Assembly: GCF_003201815.1 (NCBI RefSeq) | Contig: NZ_QJKB01000001.1 | Coordinates: 1,426,001-1,490,000 of the forward strand | From: Undibacterium pigrum | Lineage (GTDB): Bacteria; Pseudomonadota; Gammaproteobacteria; Burkholderiales; Burkholderiaceae_D | DNA length: 64,000 bases | Direction of reading: 5' to 3' | Shown: in pieces, positions 9,403 to 17,968 of the stretch | How positions within the stretch are numbered: position 1 is the stretch's first letter | Layout: each line of letters begins with the position of its first letter | Notes under the pieces: generated by a model | What the model was told of the DNA's origin: nothing | Database searches by the model: none | Seen by the model: only the letters and a program-made list of their open reading frames with translations | Translations under genes and position numbers: made by a program

Positions 9403-9431
9403 TTGTCAAGAATGCCCAAGCCGAGGATAAT
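9403..9431 (+). promoter_or_regulatory. Strong sigma-70 type promoter upstream of rpoD
   Basis: TTGTCA at 9403-9408 and GATAAT at 9426-9431 are separated by exactly 17 bases. Transcription would start near 9438. The next gene downstream on this strand is rpoD (ATG 9617), with a terminator-like hairpin in between. Confidence 0.6.
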
Positions 9432-9478
9432 TCTGCCCTTTCGTCTCTTTTGAGGCCCAGATTCAGCAAGATGACCTG

Positions 9479-9504
9479 GCCCGCTTTTACCAGCGGGCTT
9501 TTTT
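9479..9504 (+). terminator. Terminator-like hairpin in the rpoD leader
   Basis: GCCCGC at 9479-9484 pairs with GCGGGC at 9493-9498, loop TTTTACCA, followed by six T residues. No gene ends just upstream on this strand. Together with the promoter at 9403-9431 it would give a transcript of about 65 bases, or act as an attenuator in the rpoD leader. The interval 9162-9616 otherwise shows no supported gene. Confidence 0.65.
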
Positions 9505-9616
9505 ATCCGCGCCGCGCCTGCCGTTGATCTGCAAATGATGATCGCCAGCAGCTTTTCGCCCTTGCTATTGCCAAACACCATTGACAAGCATTTGTTGTCG
9601 TATTCGAATTTGTTAC

Positions 9617-12436
9617 ATGAAAAATAGCTTAACTGACTCAAACACTGCTCCTGCAACAAAAACAGGCTCCACGCTGACCTTAGGTAAGAAACCACCACTG
9701 CAACTGAACCGTCAGCCGCTTGGCCTGGCGCGCACTGCCACGGTACAAACCGTGCAAATGGTGGTTCCAGTCGTGGACACGACTGAAGAAACACCTACAC
9801 TGGTGACGACGCCTGTTACCGTCATCACCAAACGTCGCTCCAGACTGCAATCAGCCACAACTGAAGGCTCGACAGACACGTCTGAAGATACAGCGGATTT
9901 CTCGGCAAATACCGATACCGAAAGCACAGACAATACAGACGCGAACTTCGCGACTGCTGAGTCAGACTTCGCTAACGGACAAGTTGCAGAAGCAGTAGTG
10001 AGCAGCACCAAGCCAGAAACAGCAGCAATCACTGCCGATGCTGAAGTGGCCAAGCCACGTGTCGTCGTGATACGCAAAAGCGGGCCAAAACTGGCAAAGA
10101 AATTATTGCTGGCCGACCAGCCTGCCGCACCTGCACCGACGATTATCAAGCGTGAGGCACGCATAGGCTCAGGTAAACTGGCACCACCAGCACCGGTAGT
10201 GACATTGAAGCCACTGGCTGCAGCGACGCCTGGTGCAGTTGCCGGATTTGCTGCGACTAAGCCAGTTACGTCCAGTGCATCCATGGCATCCACGACACCT
10301 GCCCGTACCACGCCGGCGGCAGCAATCGACGTAGCTGCGGCCCTGAACGCCATCGTATCGGCTTCCCCTGCAGCAGCTACAGCAGCAAGCAGCATCAAGG
10401 ATATCGATACATCAGCGTATGTCTTGCCAGCGATGCGTGAGCCTGCCAAGCGCGGCCGCAAGTCTTCTGAATTTCATTTTGAAAATGATGAAATCCAGGC
10501 TTTGAATGCAGCAGAGTCAGCCGAGATGAAACGCGCTGCCCGTGTCAAGGCCAAAAAGCCTAACGCAGCCAACGCTGCCAGTCAGGAAGCACAACTGGAA
10601 CTGTATCGCAAGCAGTTGACCAAGCTGATCAACCTGGGCAAGGACCGCAGCTATCTGACCCATGCAGAAATCAATGATCACCTGCCGGACGATGTTGCCG
10701 ATGCAGAGATGATACAAGGCGTGGTCAGCACCCTCAACGACATGGGTATTGCAGTGTACGACGCAGCACCAGATGCCGCCATGATGCTGTTGACCGACAA
10801 TGTCGCCAATAATGTCACCGAAGATGAAGCCGAAGCTGCAGCTGCTGCTGCATTGGCAACGGTAGACTCAGACTTTGGCCGTACTACCGACCCGGTACGC
10901 ATGTATATGCGTGAAATGGGTGGCGTAGAGTTGCTGACACGATCAGGCGAAATTGAAATTGCCAAACGTATAGAAGATGGTTTGAAAGACATGGTGCAAG
11001 CCATCTCTGCCTGCCCTGGCACGATACAGGAAATTCTGGCGATTGCCGACAAAATTGCCAAAGATGAAATCCGCGTGGATGACATCATCGATGGCTTGCT
11101 GGACCCGGATGCATCTGACGCACCTGCAATAGAACTCAGCGACAATGATGATCTCGATGACCTTGATGACGACGATGATGCAGTAGCAGAAAACGCCAGT
11201 GGCATCAGCGATGAACAATTGCAGCACATGAAAAATGTGGTCTTGCAAAAATTCGCGATCGTGGGCATGCGCTTTGAACAAATGCAGGCGGCACGTGCGA
11301 CAGATGGTTATAAGTCGCCAGCCTATCAGCAGGCGCAACTGGCCATCACACGTGAATTGCAGGGCATGCGTTTCAGCGTCAAAACAGCTGAGAAATTGTG
11401 CGATTCTTTGCGCAAGCAAATGAAGACTTTGCGTCAGACTGAAAAGCAGATGCTGGAATTGATGGTCAATAAATGCGGCATGCCACGTGCCTATTTTATT
11501 GAGCACTTCCGTCAGAATGCGAGCAATCCTGAATGGCTGAACAAGGAAATCAATGGCACATCAAGCTATGCTGCCATCCTGGGCCGCAATATCCATGCTG
11601 CGCGTGAACTGCAACAAAAACTGATAGACCTGGAACTCAATGTCAGCCTGCCTTTGCATGATCTGCGTGAAATCAACAAGCAGATGGTTGCTGGTGAAAA
11701 ACGATCCAGCGAAGCCAAGGCAGCCATGACCGAGGCCAATTTGCGCCTGGTCATTTCCATCGCCAAAAAGTACGTCAACCGTGGCCTGCAATTCCTGGAC
11801 CTGATCCAGGAAGGCAATATCGGTTTGCTCAAGGCCGTGGATAAATTTGAATACCGTCGCGGTTATAAATTCTCTACTTATGCAACATGGTGGATCAGGC
11901 AGGCGATTGCCCGTGCGATTGCCGATCAGGCACGCACGATACGTGTACCTGTGCACATGATAGAAACCATCAACAAGATGAACCGCGTACGTCGCCAGCT
12001 CTTGCAAACCACAGGCCTGGAACCAGAACCAGCAGCGATTGCCGAGAAGATGGGCCTGCCAGAAGGTAAAGTACGTGAAATTCTGAAGATCGCCAAAGAA
12101 CCAGTTTCACTTGACGTGCCTATCGGTGACGATGGCGATTCGCAACTGGGTGACTTCATTGAAGACAGCATGACATTGTCACCAATGGCAGCAGCAATGC
12201 AGGCCTCGGTACAAGAGAAATTGAAGGAAGCCCTGGATTCTCTGAGTCCACGTGAAGCCAAGGTTTTGCGCATGCGTTTTGGCCTCGACACCAGCACAGA
12301 ATTTACGCTGGAAGAAGTGGGTAAACAATTTGAAGTCACGCGTGAGCGCATACGCCAGATTGAATCCAAGGCGATGAAGAAATTGCGCCACCCTGCCCGC
12401 GCTGACCATCTGAAGAGTCTGATGGAAAGCAACTAG
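9617..12436 (+). CDS. rpoD: RNA polymerase primary sigma factor (sigma-70) with long N-terminal extension
   Basis: The 939-residue protein is much longer than E. coli RpoD (613). Residues 1-300 are Thr/Ala/Pro-rich low complexity. Region 1.1-like sequence follows (about 325-390), then region 1.2 with [11 protein letters not shown] near 425, an acidic run near 510-525 in the non-conserved region, region 2 with [20 protein letters not shown] near 709 and [15 protein letters not shown], region 3, and the region 4.2 helix-turn-helix ([19 protein letters not shown]) near 900-925. It directs core polymerase to -35/-10 promoters. The ATG at 9617 lacks a Shine-Dalgarno; an in-frame TTG at 9581 is possible. 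The usual rpsU-dnaG neighbours are absent here. Confidence 0.95.
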   Translation: MKNSLTDSNTAPATKTGSTLTLGKKPPLQLNRQPLGLARTATVQTVQMVVPVVDTTEETPTLVTTPVTVITKRRSRLQSATTEGSTDTSEDTADFSANTDTESTDNTDANFATAESDFANGQVAEAVVSSTKPETAAITADAEVAKPRVVVIRKSGPKLAKKLLLADQPAAPAPTIIKREARIGSGKLAPPAPVVTLKPLAAATPGAVAGFAATKPVTSSASMASTTPARTTPAAAIDVAAALNAIVSASPAAATAASSIKDIDTSAYVLPAMREPAKRGRKSSEFHFENDEIQALNAAESAEMKRAARVKAKKPNAANAASQEAQLELYRKQLTKLINLGKDRSYLTHAEINDHLPDDVADAEMIQGVVSTLNDMGIAVYDAAPDAAMMLLTDNVANNVTEDEAEAAAAAALATVDSDFGRTTDPVRMYMREMGGVELLTRSGEIEIAKRIEDGLKDMVQAISACPGTIQEILAIADKIAKDEIRVDDIIDGLLDPDASDAPAIELSDNDDLDDLDDDDDAVAENASGISDEQLQHMKNVVLQKFAIVGMRFEQMQAARATDGYKSPAYQQAQLAITRELQGMRFSVKTAEKLCDSLRKQMKTLRQTEKQMLELMVNKCGMPRAYFIEHFRQNASNPEWLNKEINGTSSYAAILGRNIHAARELQQKLIDLELNVSLPLHDLREINKQMVAGEKRSSEAKAAMTEANLRLVISIAKKYVNRGLQFLDLIQEGNIGLLKAVDKFEYRRGYKFSTYATWWIRQAIARAIADQARTIRVPVHMIETINKMNRVRRQLLQTTGLEPEPAAIAEKMGLPEGKVREILKIAKEPVSLDVPIGDDGDSQLGDFIEDSMTLSPMAAAMQASVQEKLKEALDSLSPREAKVLRMRFGLDTSTEFTLEEVGKQFEVTRERIRQIESKAMKKLRHPARADHLKSLMESN

Positions 12437-12480
12437 GTCGCTTTGGCATCAGTCTGACCGAATCAGCCTGACCAAAACAC

Positions 12481-12517
12481 AAAGCACTGCAGCGTAAGCT
12501 TGCAGTGCTTTTTTATT
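12481..12517 (+). terminator. Rho-independent terminator of rpoD
   Basis: An 11-base perfect stem (12481-12491 with 12501-12511), nine-base loop, continues into TTTTATTTT. It begins 44 bases after the rpoD stop. Confidence 0.9.
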
Positions 12518-12518
12518 T

Positions 12519-12604
12519 TGTAGGAGCGGCTTTAGCCGCGAAGACATAGCCGTGCCAATCATTGTCGACCGTATCAGACATTCGCGGCTAAAGCCGCTCC
12601 TACA
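12519..12604. repeat. Inverted pair of REP-like palindromes (REPIN/BIME type)
   Basis: Two perfectly complementary 24-base arms lie at 12519-12542 and 12581-12604, separated by 38 bases. Each arm carries its own small palindrome (GCGGCT TT AGCCGC) preceded by GTAGGA. This GTAGGAGCGGCTTTAGCCGC-type unit is a well-known dispersed extragenic palindrome in Pseudomonas, Xanthomonas and many Burkholderiales, mobilised by RAYT transposases. It sits between the rpoD terminator and the end of the NadR-like gene. No RAYT gene is in the window and I found no second copy. Confidence 0.85.
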
Positions 12605-12629
12605 GAGATTTGCCTCAAGGATTTTTAAA

Positions 12630-13154
12630 TTAACTGAGCAGGAAAGACAGGGCAAACTGCACCTGTTCCAGCCGTGCCTGCTGGCTACCCTCAACCAGCA
12701 AGAAAGGTATTTCCCTGTCATCCAGCACATTCAATACTTCTTCATGCACACGGTCACGCACATAGGCAGACTCACGCTGCAAGCCATCGGGCTGCCAGGG
12801 AAAGTCTGGTGCTGTCACCAGGCAAAAATCATATTGATGCGAAAGTTCCAGTTGGGCCAGTTCAACATCAGGCTCGCCAAAATAATGACGACTGTAAATC
12901 GCCGTCATAATAGGACCGGTATCACAAAACAGCCATTGCCTGGCCTGTTTCAATAACTCTGCTTCGCGCTGCACCTGGGTCCTGGCGATCAGGATTTGCT
13001 CTTCCTGCCTCGGCACCCGCTGATGCTGCTCAACAAATTCTCGCAGATATTCAGGCACCCATACGGTTTGATAATGTACCGCCAGAGCCTCGGCCAGTAT
13101 GGATTTGCCTGAGGACTCAGCCCCCAGTATGACGACACGATTTACTGAGGACAT
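12630..13154 (-). CDS. NadR-like nicotinamide riboside kinase (AAA_28 ATPase)
   Basis: The 174-residue protein has a Walker A loop GAESSGKS at residues 11-18 and blocks VPEYLREFVEQ and LLFCDTGPIMTAIYS-like (WLFCDTGPIM) typical of the ribosylnicotinamide kinase domain of NadR. That enzyme phosphorylates nicotinamide riboside to NMN in the cytoplasm. The helix-turn-helix and adenylyltransferase domains of full NadR are missing, so this is a kinase-only form. Its start overlaps the end of the PnuC gene by 13 bases, which links import and phosphorylation of the riboside. The substrate is supported by this pairing, not by sequence alone. Confidence 0.82.
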   Translation of the reverse strand: MSSVNRVVILGAESSGKSILAEALAVHYQTVWVPEYLREFVEQHQRVPRQEEQILIARTQVQREAELLKQARQWLFCDTGPIMTAIYSRHYFGEPDVELAQLELSHQYDFCLVTAPDFPWQPDGLQRESAYVRDRVHEEVLNVLDDREIPFLLVEGSQQARLEQVQFALSFLLS

Positions 13155-13735
13155 GTTTTACTCCAGGCACGCAGGCCCATGATGGCCATGAAAATGAAAA
13201 TGGCATATAGCACGGCTGTCAACATCAAGCCCTTATATACATACAGGCCAACATACAAGACATCAACGATGATCCATACATGCCAGTTTTCCAGTTTTTT
13301 ACGACTCAGCAAAACCTGGCCGAGCAAACTGCCCGCGGTAAGAAAACCATCTGCATACGGCACATCAGTATCCGTATAAGTCTTGAGGAACCAGGCCAGC
13401 AAGACGAAGATCACCGCTGTTACTCCAATTGAAGCCAGCCTGCCCTGGGTAGTCAAGCGTGTCACCTGCAAGCGTTCATGCACATCGTCACCGCGCAACC
13501 AGTTCATCCAGCCCCATACCGACACCAGGATAAAGACAAACTGTAACCCCATGTCCCCGTATAATCTGGCGTCAAAAAATACAGCTGCATACAAGCCGGA
13601 AGAAATGATGGAAAACAGCCATGCCCAATGCAACTGCCGTATATTCAGGGCGACCGTGATGACCGATAAGACAAAGGAAATCAGTTCCAGCAAAGTTGTG
13701 CTGAAACCGAACAAGGGGATAGGATCATTCATCAT
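13142..13735 (-). CDS. pnuC: PnuC-type nicotinamide riboside transporter
   Basis: This 197-residue polytopic protein shows the PnuC pattern: LELISFVLSVITVALNIRQ, WAWLFSIISSGLYAAVFF, YGDMGLQFVFILVSVWGWMNW, then YADGFLTAGSLLGQVLLSRKK and a last segment ending with basic residues. PnuC facilitates uptake of nicotinamide riboside, trapped inside by phosphorylation. The start was set at the ATG of MMNDPIPLFG (13735); the frame extends to a GTG at 13807 but those residues do not resemble the family. No Shine-Dalgarno is obvious. The downstream overlapping gene is the riboside kinase. Confidence 0.88.
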   Translation of the reverse strand: MMNDPIPLFGFSTTLLELISFVLSVITVALNIRQLHWAWLFSIISSGLYAAVFFDARLYGDMGLQFVFILVSVWGWMNWLRGDDVHERLQVTRLTTQGRLASIGVTAVIFVLLAWFLKTYTDTDVPYADGFLTAGSLLGQVLLSRKKLENWHVWIIVDVLYVGLYVYKGLMLTAVLYAIFIFMAIMGLRAWSKTCPQ

Positions 13736-13928
13736 GCATAAGATAATTGGCGTGCCCGCATTATCAACGATAGCGCCACTTGTGTCATAGCATATTGCGC
13801 AACACACTTAGGGTCCTGCGACGGAAAATTCAGGGAAATCCGGCTCAGCTTTTGATATTTAGATTGTGACAAGCAAGGCTTATCCGCTATATTCCTAGAA
13901 ATCATACAATTTACAGAAAATCAGCTCC

Positions 13929-14426
13929 ATGAAAAAACACTCAGGATTCTCGCTATTGGAAATGATGGCGGTCGTATTAATTATTGCCGTTTTATCATCC
14001 ATAGCCATACCGTCCTATATGTACAAAATCATCCGTGAACAATTGGAAACCGGGATCCGCTTTGCTGATATCGCCCAAAAACCCGTTGCTGCAGCATGGC
14101 TGGCGGAGCAAAAATTCCCGGCGGACAATCTCGCAGCAGGCTTGCCAGTAGCCGATAAAATTGTCAGCAATCTCGTCAGCTCAGTAGCAGTGCAAGATGG
14201 CGTAGTGAATATTACATTTGGAAATAGTGCGAATGGCGCACTCAAGGGCAAGGTCATCAGCTTGCGCCCGGCAGTGGTAGAAGATGCACCTATGGTACCG
14301 GTTGCCTGGATTTGCTCCAACGGACCCGTGCCCGATAAAATGACCGTCAAAGGCATAGACAGAACGACGGTTGCTGCCACCAATCTGCCTTCTTATTGCC
14401 ACTCCAAGGTAGCAGGCAAAAAATAA
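13929..14426 (+). CDS. Type IV pilin-like prepilin
   Basis: The 165-residue protein has a classic type III signal: short basic leader MKKHSG, cleavage before F, then FSLLEMMAVVLIIAVLSSIAIPSY with Glu at mature position 5. This hydrophobic helix forms the pilus core after PilD-type cleavage. The C-terminal part has a Cys pair (WICSNG and PSYCHSK) likely to form the D-region disulfide of PilA-type pilins. It stands alone without pilus assembly genes, so whether it is a major pilin or a minor pseudopilin is open. A hairpin at 14466-14499 follows the stop. Confidence 0.85.
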   Translation: MKKHSGFSLLEMMAVVLIIAVLSSIAIPSYMYKIIREQLETGIRFADIAQKPVAAAWLAEQKFPADNLAAGLPVADKIVSNLVSSVAVQDGVVNITFGNSANGALKGKVISLRPAVVEDAPMVPVAWICSNGPVPDKMTVKGIDRTTVAATNLPSYCHSKVAGKK

Positions 14427-14465
14427 GCCTCTCCTGGTTCAGCAAAGCTCTGCATATACAATACC

Positions 14466-14499
14466 AGCAAGGGCACTTCGAAACTGAAGTGCCCTTGCT
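14466..14499. terminator. Long hairpin between convergent pilin and TonB receptor genes
   Basis: A perfect 14-base stem (14466-14479 with 14486-14499) with a six-base loop lies between two convergent stops, 40 bases after the pilin and five before the receptor stop. The T-run is weak on the plus strand (TATTT) and absent on the minus, so it may be a bidirectional but imperfect terminator. Confidence 0.6.
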
Positions 14500-14503
14500 T
14501 ATT

Positions 14504-16783
14504 TCAGAACTTATGTTCGAACATGACGCGGGCAGTCACTGTAGTTGGTGTGAGATTGGTTTGAACTGAACCATTAGCACCGCTAAAGCTGCCAACATTG
14601 ATGTTGTCCTGATGCAGAAGATTGCCCAGCGATACGCGCAAATTTGTCTTGGGATCAAACTTCCACAGGGCATACAAATCCAGTACGCGCTTGGGTACGG
14701 AGTAAGAACTCTGTACTGCAGAAATATTGACAGGGCCACCGCTCTGGAAGCTTGCATTACCACCTACAGTAAGCGGTATTTTATCCATCTTGTAATCTAC
14801 ACCCAAATTGGCGCTGATAGGTGTCTGCGAATCCAGGCGGTTATTGGGGCCAGGTACACTACTCAAACTGGACCAGTTGAAAGAAACATTTGCCCTGAAA
14901 TCAATAGCTGGTGCGCCCTCCATCATGGCACGCAAAGGAAACTTGGCTTCCAGCTCTATGCCCTTGGTCGTTGCCTGACCATCATTGACTGGCATACTGA
15001 CCCACTTGCCATTAATATCTTCAGACGAATCTGTACGCGTAATATCATTAATCTTGCGCAAGAAAACACTGGCACTCAACATGCCGCCACCTGGCAGATA
15101 ATGTTCATAGGCCATATCCAGTCCCCAGGCCAGTTCCGGCTTGAGATTAGGATTACCCTGAGAATCTGGATTATTACGAGTGTTGTCATTCGAATAGAAA
15201 CGACGCGGTATCAGGCGACTTGTATCAGGCGCTTTATAGGTGCGGGTAATACCCAGGCGGATTTGGTCATTTTTACTGTCAGGCAGCTTATACAAAGTCT
15301 GCAATATCGGACTCCATACACTGAACCTATTATGTATGTCATAAGGAGTATTGTTTGCATTCGGAATAGGGGATTTAAAGCTGCCACTGCTACGGGTATC
15401 AATACCTTCCCAGCGCAAACCACCATACACAGACCATTGCTTGGTTATATTCCATTCATCCTGAGCAAACACTGCCAGACGAGTTACATCGGCATTGAAG
15501 TTTTCGTCAAGATTATTCGCTGATAAGGGAAAAACGCTAAGGGTATTCGCGACAAAATCAACGTTGTCTTTTTGTGTGCGCGTTTCACTGCGCTTGCTGT
15601 ACGCGCCATCCCAGCCAAATACAAAAGAATGATCCTGAACAAATGGCGCACTGTATTTGCCACTCATGGTCAGACCTTTGTCGGTCGCTCCAGAAATACT
15701 CTTGCGATCCAGTATTTGCGCATTATCTTTGTTATAACCTGCAAATCCAACATCCGAATTACGCTTGTTATAATTCACACCCAATTTGACGTCCAGCTTG
15801 GCACTGTCCTCCAGCTTGTGTATCCAGTTCAAATTAGTGCGCAACATGGAAAAATCGGAATGTATTTTTTGCAAATCACTGCTGTACATTGGCAACAAGC
15901 CATTAAAATTTGGATCATTCGTCCTGACATCAGTGGAGTAGCCATCAAAACGATTCGCATTAACAAAACTTTGAGTTGTCAGCGTATCACCATTTTCAAA
16001 ATTCCAGTTTACCCTCGGTGAGAACCCCACATTGCTGAAAGTACCCCAACCCAGGTTGTAAGTATGCGTTTTGACAAACGGATTACCATTGGCATCCATA
16101 CGAACTTCATCCGAATAAGATGGACGCTCATATTGCCCATGATTCAGATTGCCTGATATGGAATAAGACATGCGCCCAGCTTTATCCGACACCTGATAAT
16201 TGATGTTTTCACCAAACTTGCCGCCATCTTCAAACAAACCCAGCTTGAGCTCCTTCTGTGCTGTCTGTACAGATTTTTTCAAGACAATATTGATTGAACC
16301 CGCAATTGATGCGGTGCTCAGTTCAGCAGTAGCAGCACGGATAATTTCTAGGCGCTCGATCAAATCAGGGGACAGTGAATCCAGAGAAAACCCCGGAGGA
16401 CTAGGTTCGCCATTGAGCATGATCTGGGTATAACCTGCGCCCAGGCCACGCATGCGGATATCGCCGCCACGGCCTTGTACGCCCCCCATGGTCACACCTG
16501 GCAGGCGCTTGAGCACTTCACTGACGGTGGTATCACCATAACGTACGATATCTTCTTGCGTAACCACGATCTTGGTGGCGGTATCCTGACGGCGCTCGTC
16601 ATAATTGCGGGTGCCTTGCACTTCTACTTTTTGCATCTTGGGTTCCGCTGCTTTTGCATCAGCTTTTTCAGCCGGTTCAGCATTGAGTGGCGTTGCAGTT
16701 TGTGCAAAAGAAGACTGGCTGAAAGCCGCCATGATGGCCAGAGATAAAATAGTCGGGCGCAAAGAAAAGCTGTTAACTTGCAT
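14504..16783 (-). CDS. TonB-dependent outer membrane receptor
   Basis: The 759-residue protein has a signal peptide (MQVNSFSLRPTILSLAIM, cleavage after SFAQ), a plug domain with TKIVVTQEDIVRYGDTTVSE, VLKRLPGV, GGDIRMRGLGAGYTQIMLNG and GSINIVLKK, and a beta-barrel ending in the terminal Phe motif (TARVMFEHKF). TonB-coupled receptors import siderophores, cobalamin, carbohydrates or other large ligands. No ligand-specific neighbour is present; the nicotinamide transporter lies 0.8 kb away but across an oppositely oriented pilin gene, so a link is speculative. The ATG at 16783 fits the signal peptide; upstream in-frame codons do not. Confidence 0.88.
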   Translation of the reverse strand: MQVNSFSLRPTILSLAIMAAFSQSSFAQTATPLNAEPAEKADAKAAEPKMQKVEVQGTRNYDERRQDTATKIVVTQEDIVRYGDTTVSEVLKRLPGVTMGGVQGRGGDIRMRGLGAGYTQIMLNGEPSPPGFSLDSLSPDLIERLEIIRAATAELSTASIAGSINIVLKKSVQTAQKELKLGLFEDGGKFGENINYQVSDKAGRMSYSISGNLNHGQYERPSYSDEVRMDANGNPFVKTHTYNLGWGTFSNVGFSPRVNWNFENGDTLTTQSFVNANRFDGYSTDVRTNDPNFNGLLPMYSSDLQKIHSDFSMLRTNLNWIHKLEDSAKLDVKLGVNYNKRNSDVGFAGYNKDNAQILDRKSISGATDKGLTMSGKYSAPFVQDHSFVFGWDGAYSKRSETRTQKDNVDFVANTLSVFPLSANNLDENFNADVTRLAVFAQDEWNITKQWSVYGGLRWEGIDTRSSGSFKSPIPNANNTPYDIHNRFSVWSPILQTLYKLPDSKNDQIRLGITRTYKAPDTSRLIPRRFYSNDNTRNNPDSQGNPNLKPELAWGLDMAYEHYLPGGGMLSASVFLRKINDITRTDSSEDINGKWVSMPVNDGQATTKGIELEAKFPLRAMMEGAPAIDFRANVSFNWSSLSSVPGPNNRLDSQTPISANLGVDYKMDKIPLTVGGNASFQSGGPVNISAVQSSYSVPKRVLDLYALWKFDPKTNLRVSLGNLLHQDNINVGSFSGANGSVQTNLTPTTVTARVMFEHKF

Positions 16784-16994
16784 ATAGATATTATTGTGGC
16801 AATAGTGGTAGAGAATAGAGCTAAGACCATACCACAAGGCTTCAAGTTCCACCCCACAACAATTCGTTACTTGCCAAAATGCATTACCAGATTTGCAAAA
16901 CCGGCCAATATCTGATACAGAGATTTACATCAAGGCTGTCAACGCAAGCCTGAGCTCGCGCATTGAATCCTGAGCATTACAACAGGAGTACATC

Positions 16995-17174
16995 ATGCGT
17001 ATCAAACTTATTGCTCTGGTCGCCATCGTGGCAGGTATGTCCAGTTTGTCTGGCTGCGTGGTCGCGCCTGCACATGGCTATGGATATGGATCACGGGTTT
17101 ATGTCAGCCCGCCACCCATCATTATTGAGAGTGGTCCACGCTGGGGCGGTGGCAGACACTGGCGTCGCTGGTAA
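16995..17174 (+). CDS. Small lipoprotein (59 aa)
   Basis: A short frame starts with ATG at 16995 with AGGAG seven bases upstream. It encodes MRIKLIALVAIVAGMSSLSG followed by C, a clear lipobox (LSGC near residue 21), then Gly/Tyr/Pro-rich residues GYGYGSRVYVSPPP and a terminal Arg/Trp-rich tail GGGRHWRRW. The mature part is only about 39 residues. Similar tiny Gly/Trp/Arg-tailed lipoproteins occur in many Burkholderiales without assigned function. It is single and converges on the next gene. Confidence 0.75.
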   Translation: MRIKLIALVAIVAGMSSLSGCVVAPAHGYGYGSRVYVSPPPIIIESGPRWGGGRHWRRW

Positions 17175-17200
17175 GCCTGCCAGAATATTTTATTGTTGCT

Positions 17201-17956
17201 TCATTCAAACAGAGGGGCAATGGCTATAGGTGCTTGTTGCGCCAGCAATTGCCCTTTTTCTGCAGTATCAGCAAAGCGCAGGTTCGCAATTTTATAGGCC
17301 TTGTTGCTTTCGTCAGGGAATGCACTATTCTCTTGCAAGGCAAGTGCATGCATTTGCATGTCTGCGCCTCTGAATTTTATGCCAGCCTGCTGCAGATTTT
17401 TTGCATACGAGAATCTTACGCCCACACAAGACCGGGCAGAGATTCTGGCATCGCCTGTGCTTTTCACATAAGCCAATGCCTGCTCACATGCCAGACGCAA
17501 GTCGGCGATTTCATAGACGCCATCTGAGCGAGCGATAATCGATATCCTGCTTTGAAAATTGACTTGCCCTGCAGTCTGGTTTAGAACCAGTTCGGCATTT
17601 TCATCATAAGCTGATTTCAGCAAAGGAAAACTGGCACGGCCTGCTGCATCTAAAGGCAGGTTAAGCCGCATGCTTTTGCTGACAAGATTCAATTGCAGGT
17701 TGTCTGGCAAAGGGCCGCCGTTTTTACTGACAAGCTGGAAATGATTCTGGATAAGATGCTTGGGCTTACCGTACTTTTCAAACTGTATCATCAGGCGATA
17801 CGCGTTACGGTAGCTGATCCATTCAGTATCGGCCTGGCTTTCAGATGTCTGTGCCGCCGCTTGCTTCGTGACTGGCGTTGCGCTATTTGTTTGCGCAAAG
17901 GCCAGTACTGAAGCAAACTGCATCAGAGCAAAAATGGAGGCGTACTTAGTGATCAT
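17201..17956 (-). CDS. Exported hypothetical protein
   Basis: The 251-residue protein has a signal peptide (cleavage near AFAQ) and a Ser/Ala/Gln-rich linker to residue 45. The main domain includes YRNAYRLMIQFEKYGKPKH, a beta-rich middle with NLPLDAAGRASFPLL and two Cys (LACEQALAYV, ARSCVGVRF). I do not recognise the family with confidence; a relative of DUF2987-type periplasmic proteins is possible. It follows the MipA/OmpV-like gene by 12 bases and is probably co-transcribed with it, suggesting a shared envelope role. Confidence 0.62.
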   Translation of the reverse strand: MITKYASIFALMQFASVLAFAQTNSATPVTKQAAAQTSESQADTEWISYRNAYRLMIQFEKYGKPKHLIQNHFQLVSKNGGPLPDNLQLNLVSKSMRLNLPLDAAGRASFPLLKSAYDENAELVLNQTAGQVNFQSRISIIARSDGVYEIADLRLACEQALAYVKSTGDARISARSCVGVRFSYAKNLQQAGIKFRGADMQMHALALQENSAFPDESNKAYKIANLRFADTAEKGQLLAQQAPIAIAPLFE

Positions 17957-17968
17957 GCTTTTATAAAA

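Noticed and set aside
9712-10461. Long minus-strand open frame opposite rpoD
   Set aside because: It is a complementary-strand shadow of the Thr/Ala-rich rpoD N-terminus; product is low-complexity with no ribosome site.
14612-15523. 303-codon plus-strand frame opposite the TonB receptor
   Set aside because: Antisense to a well-supported gene, Ile/Arg-rich composition, no recognised domain.
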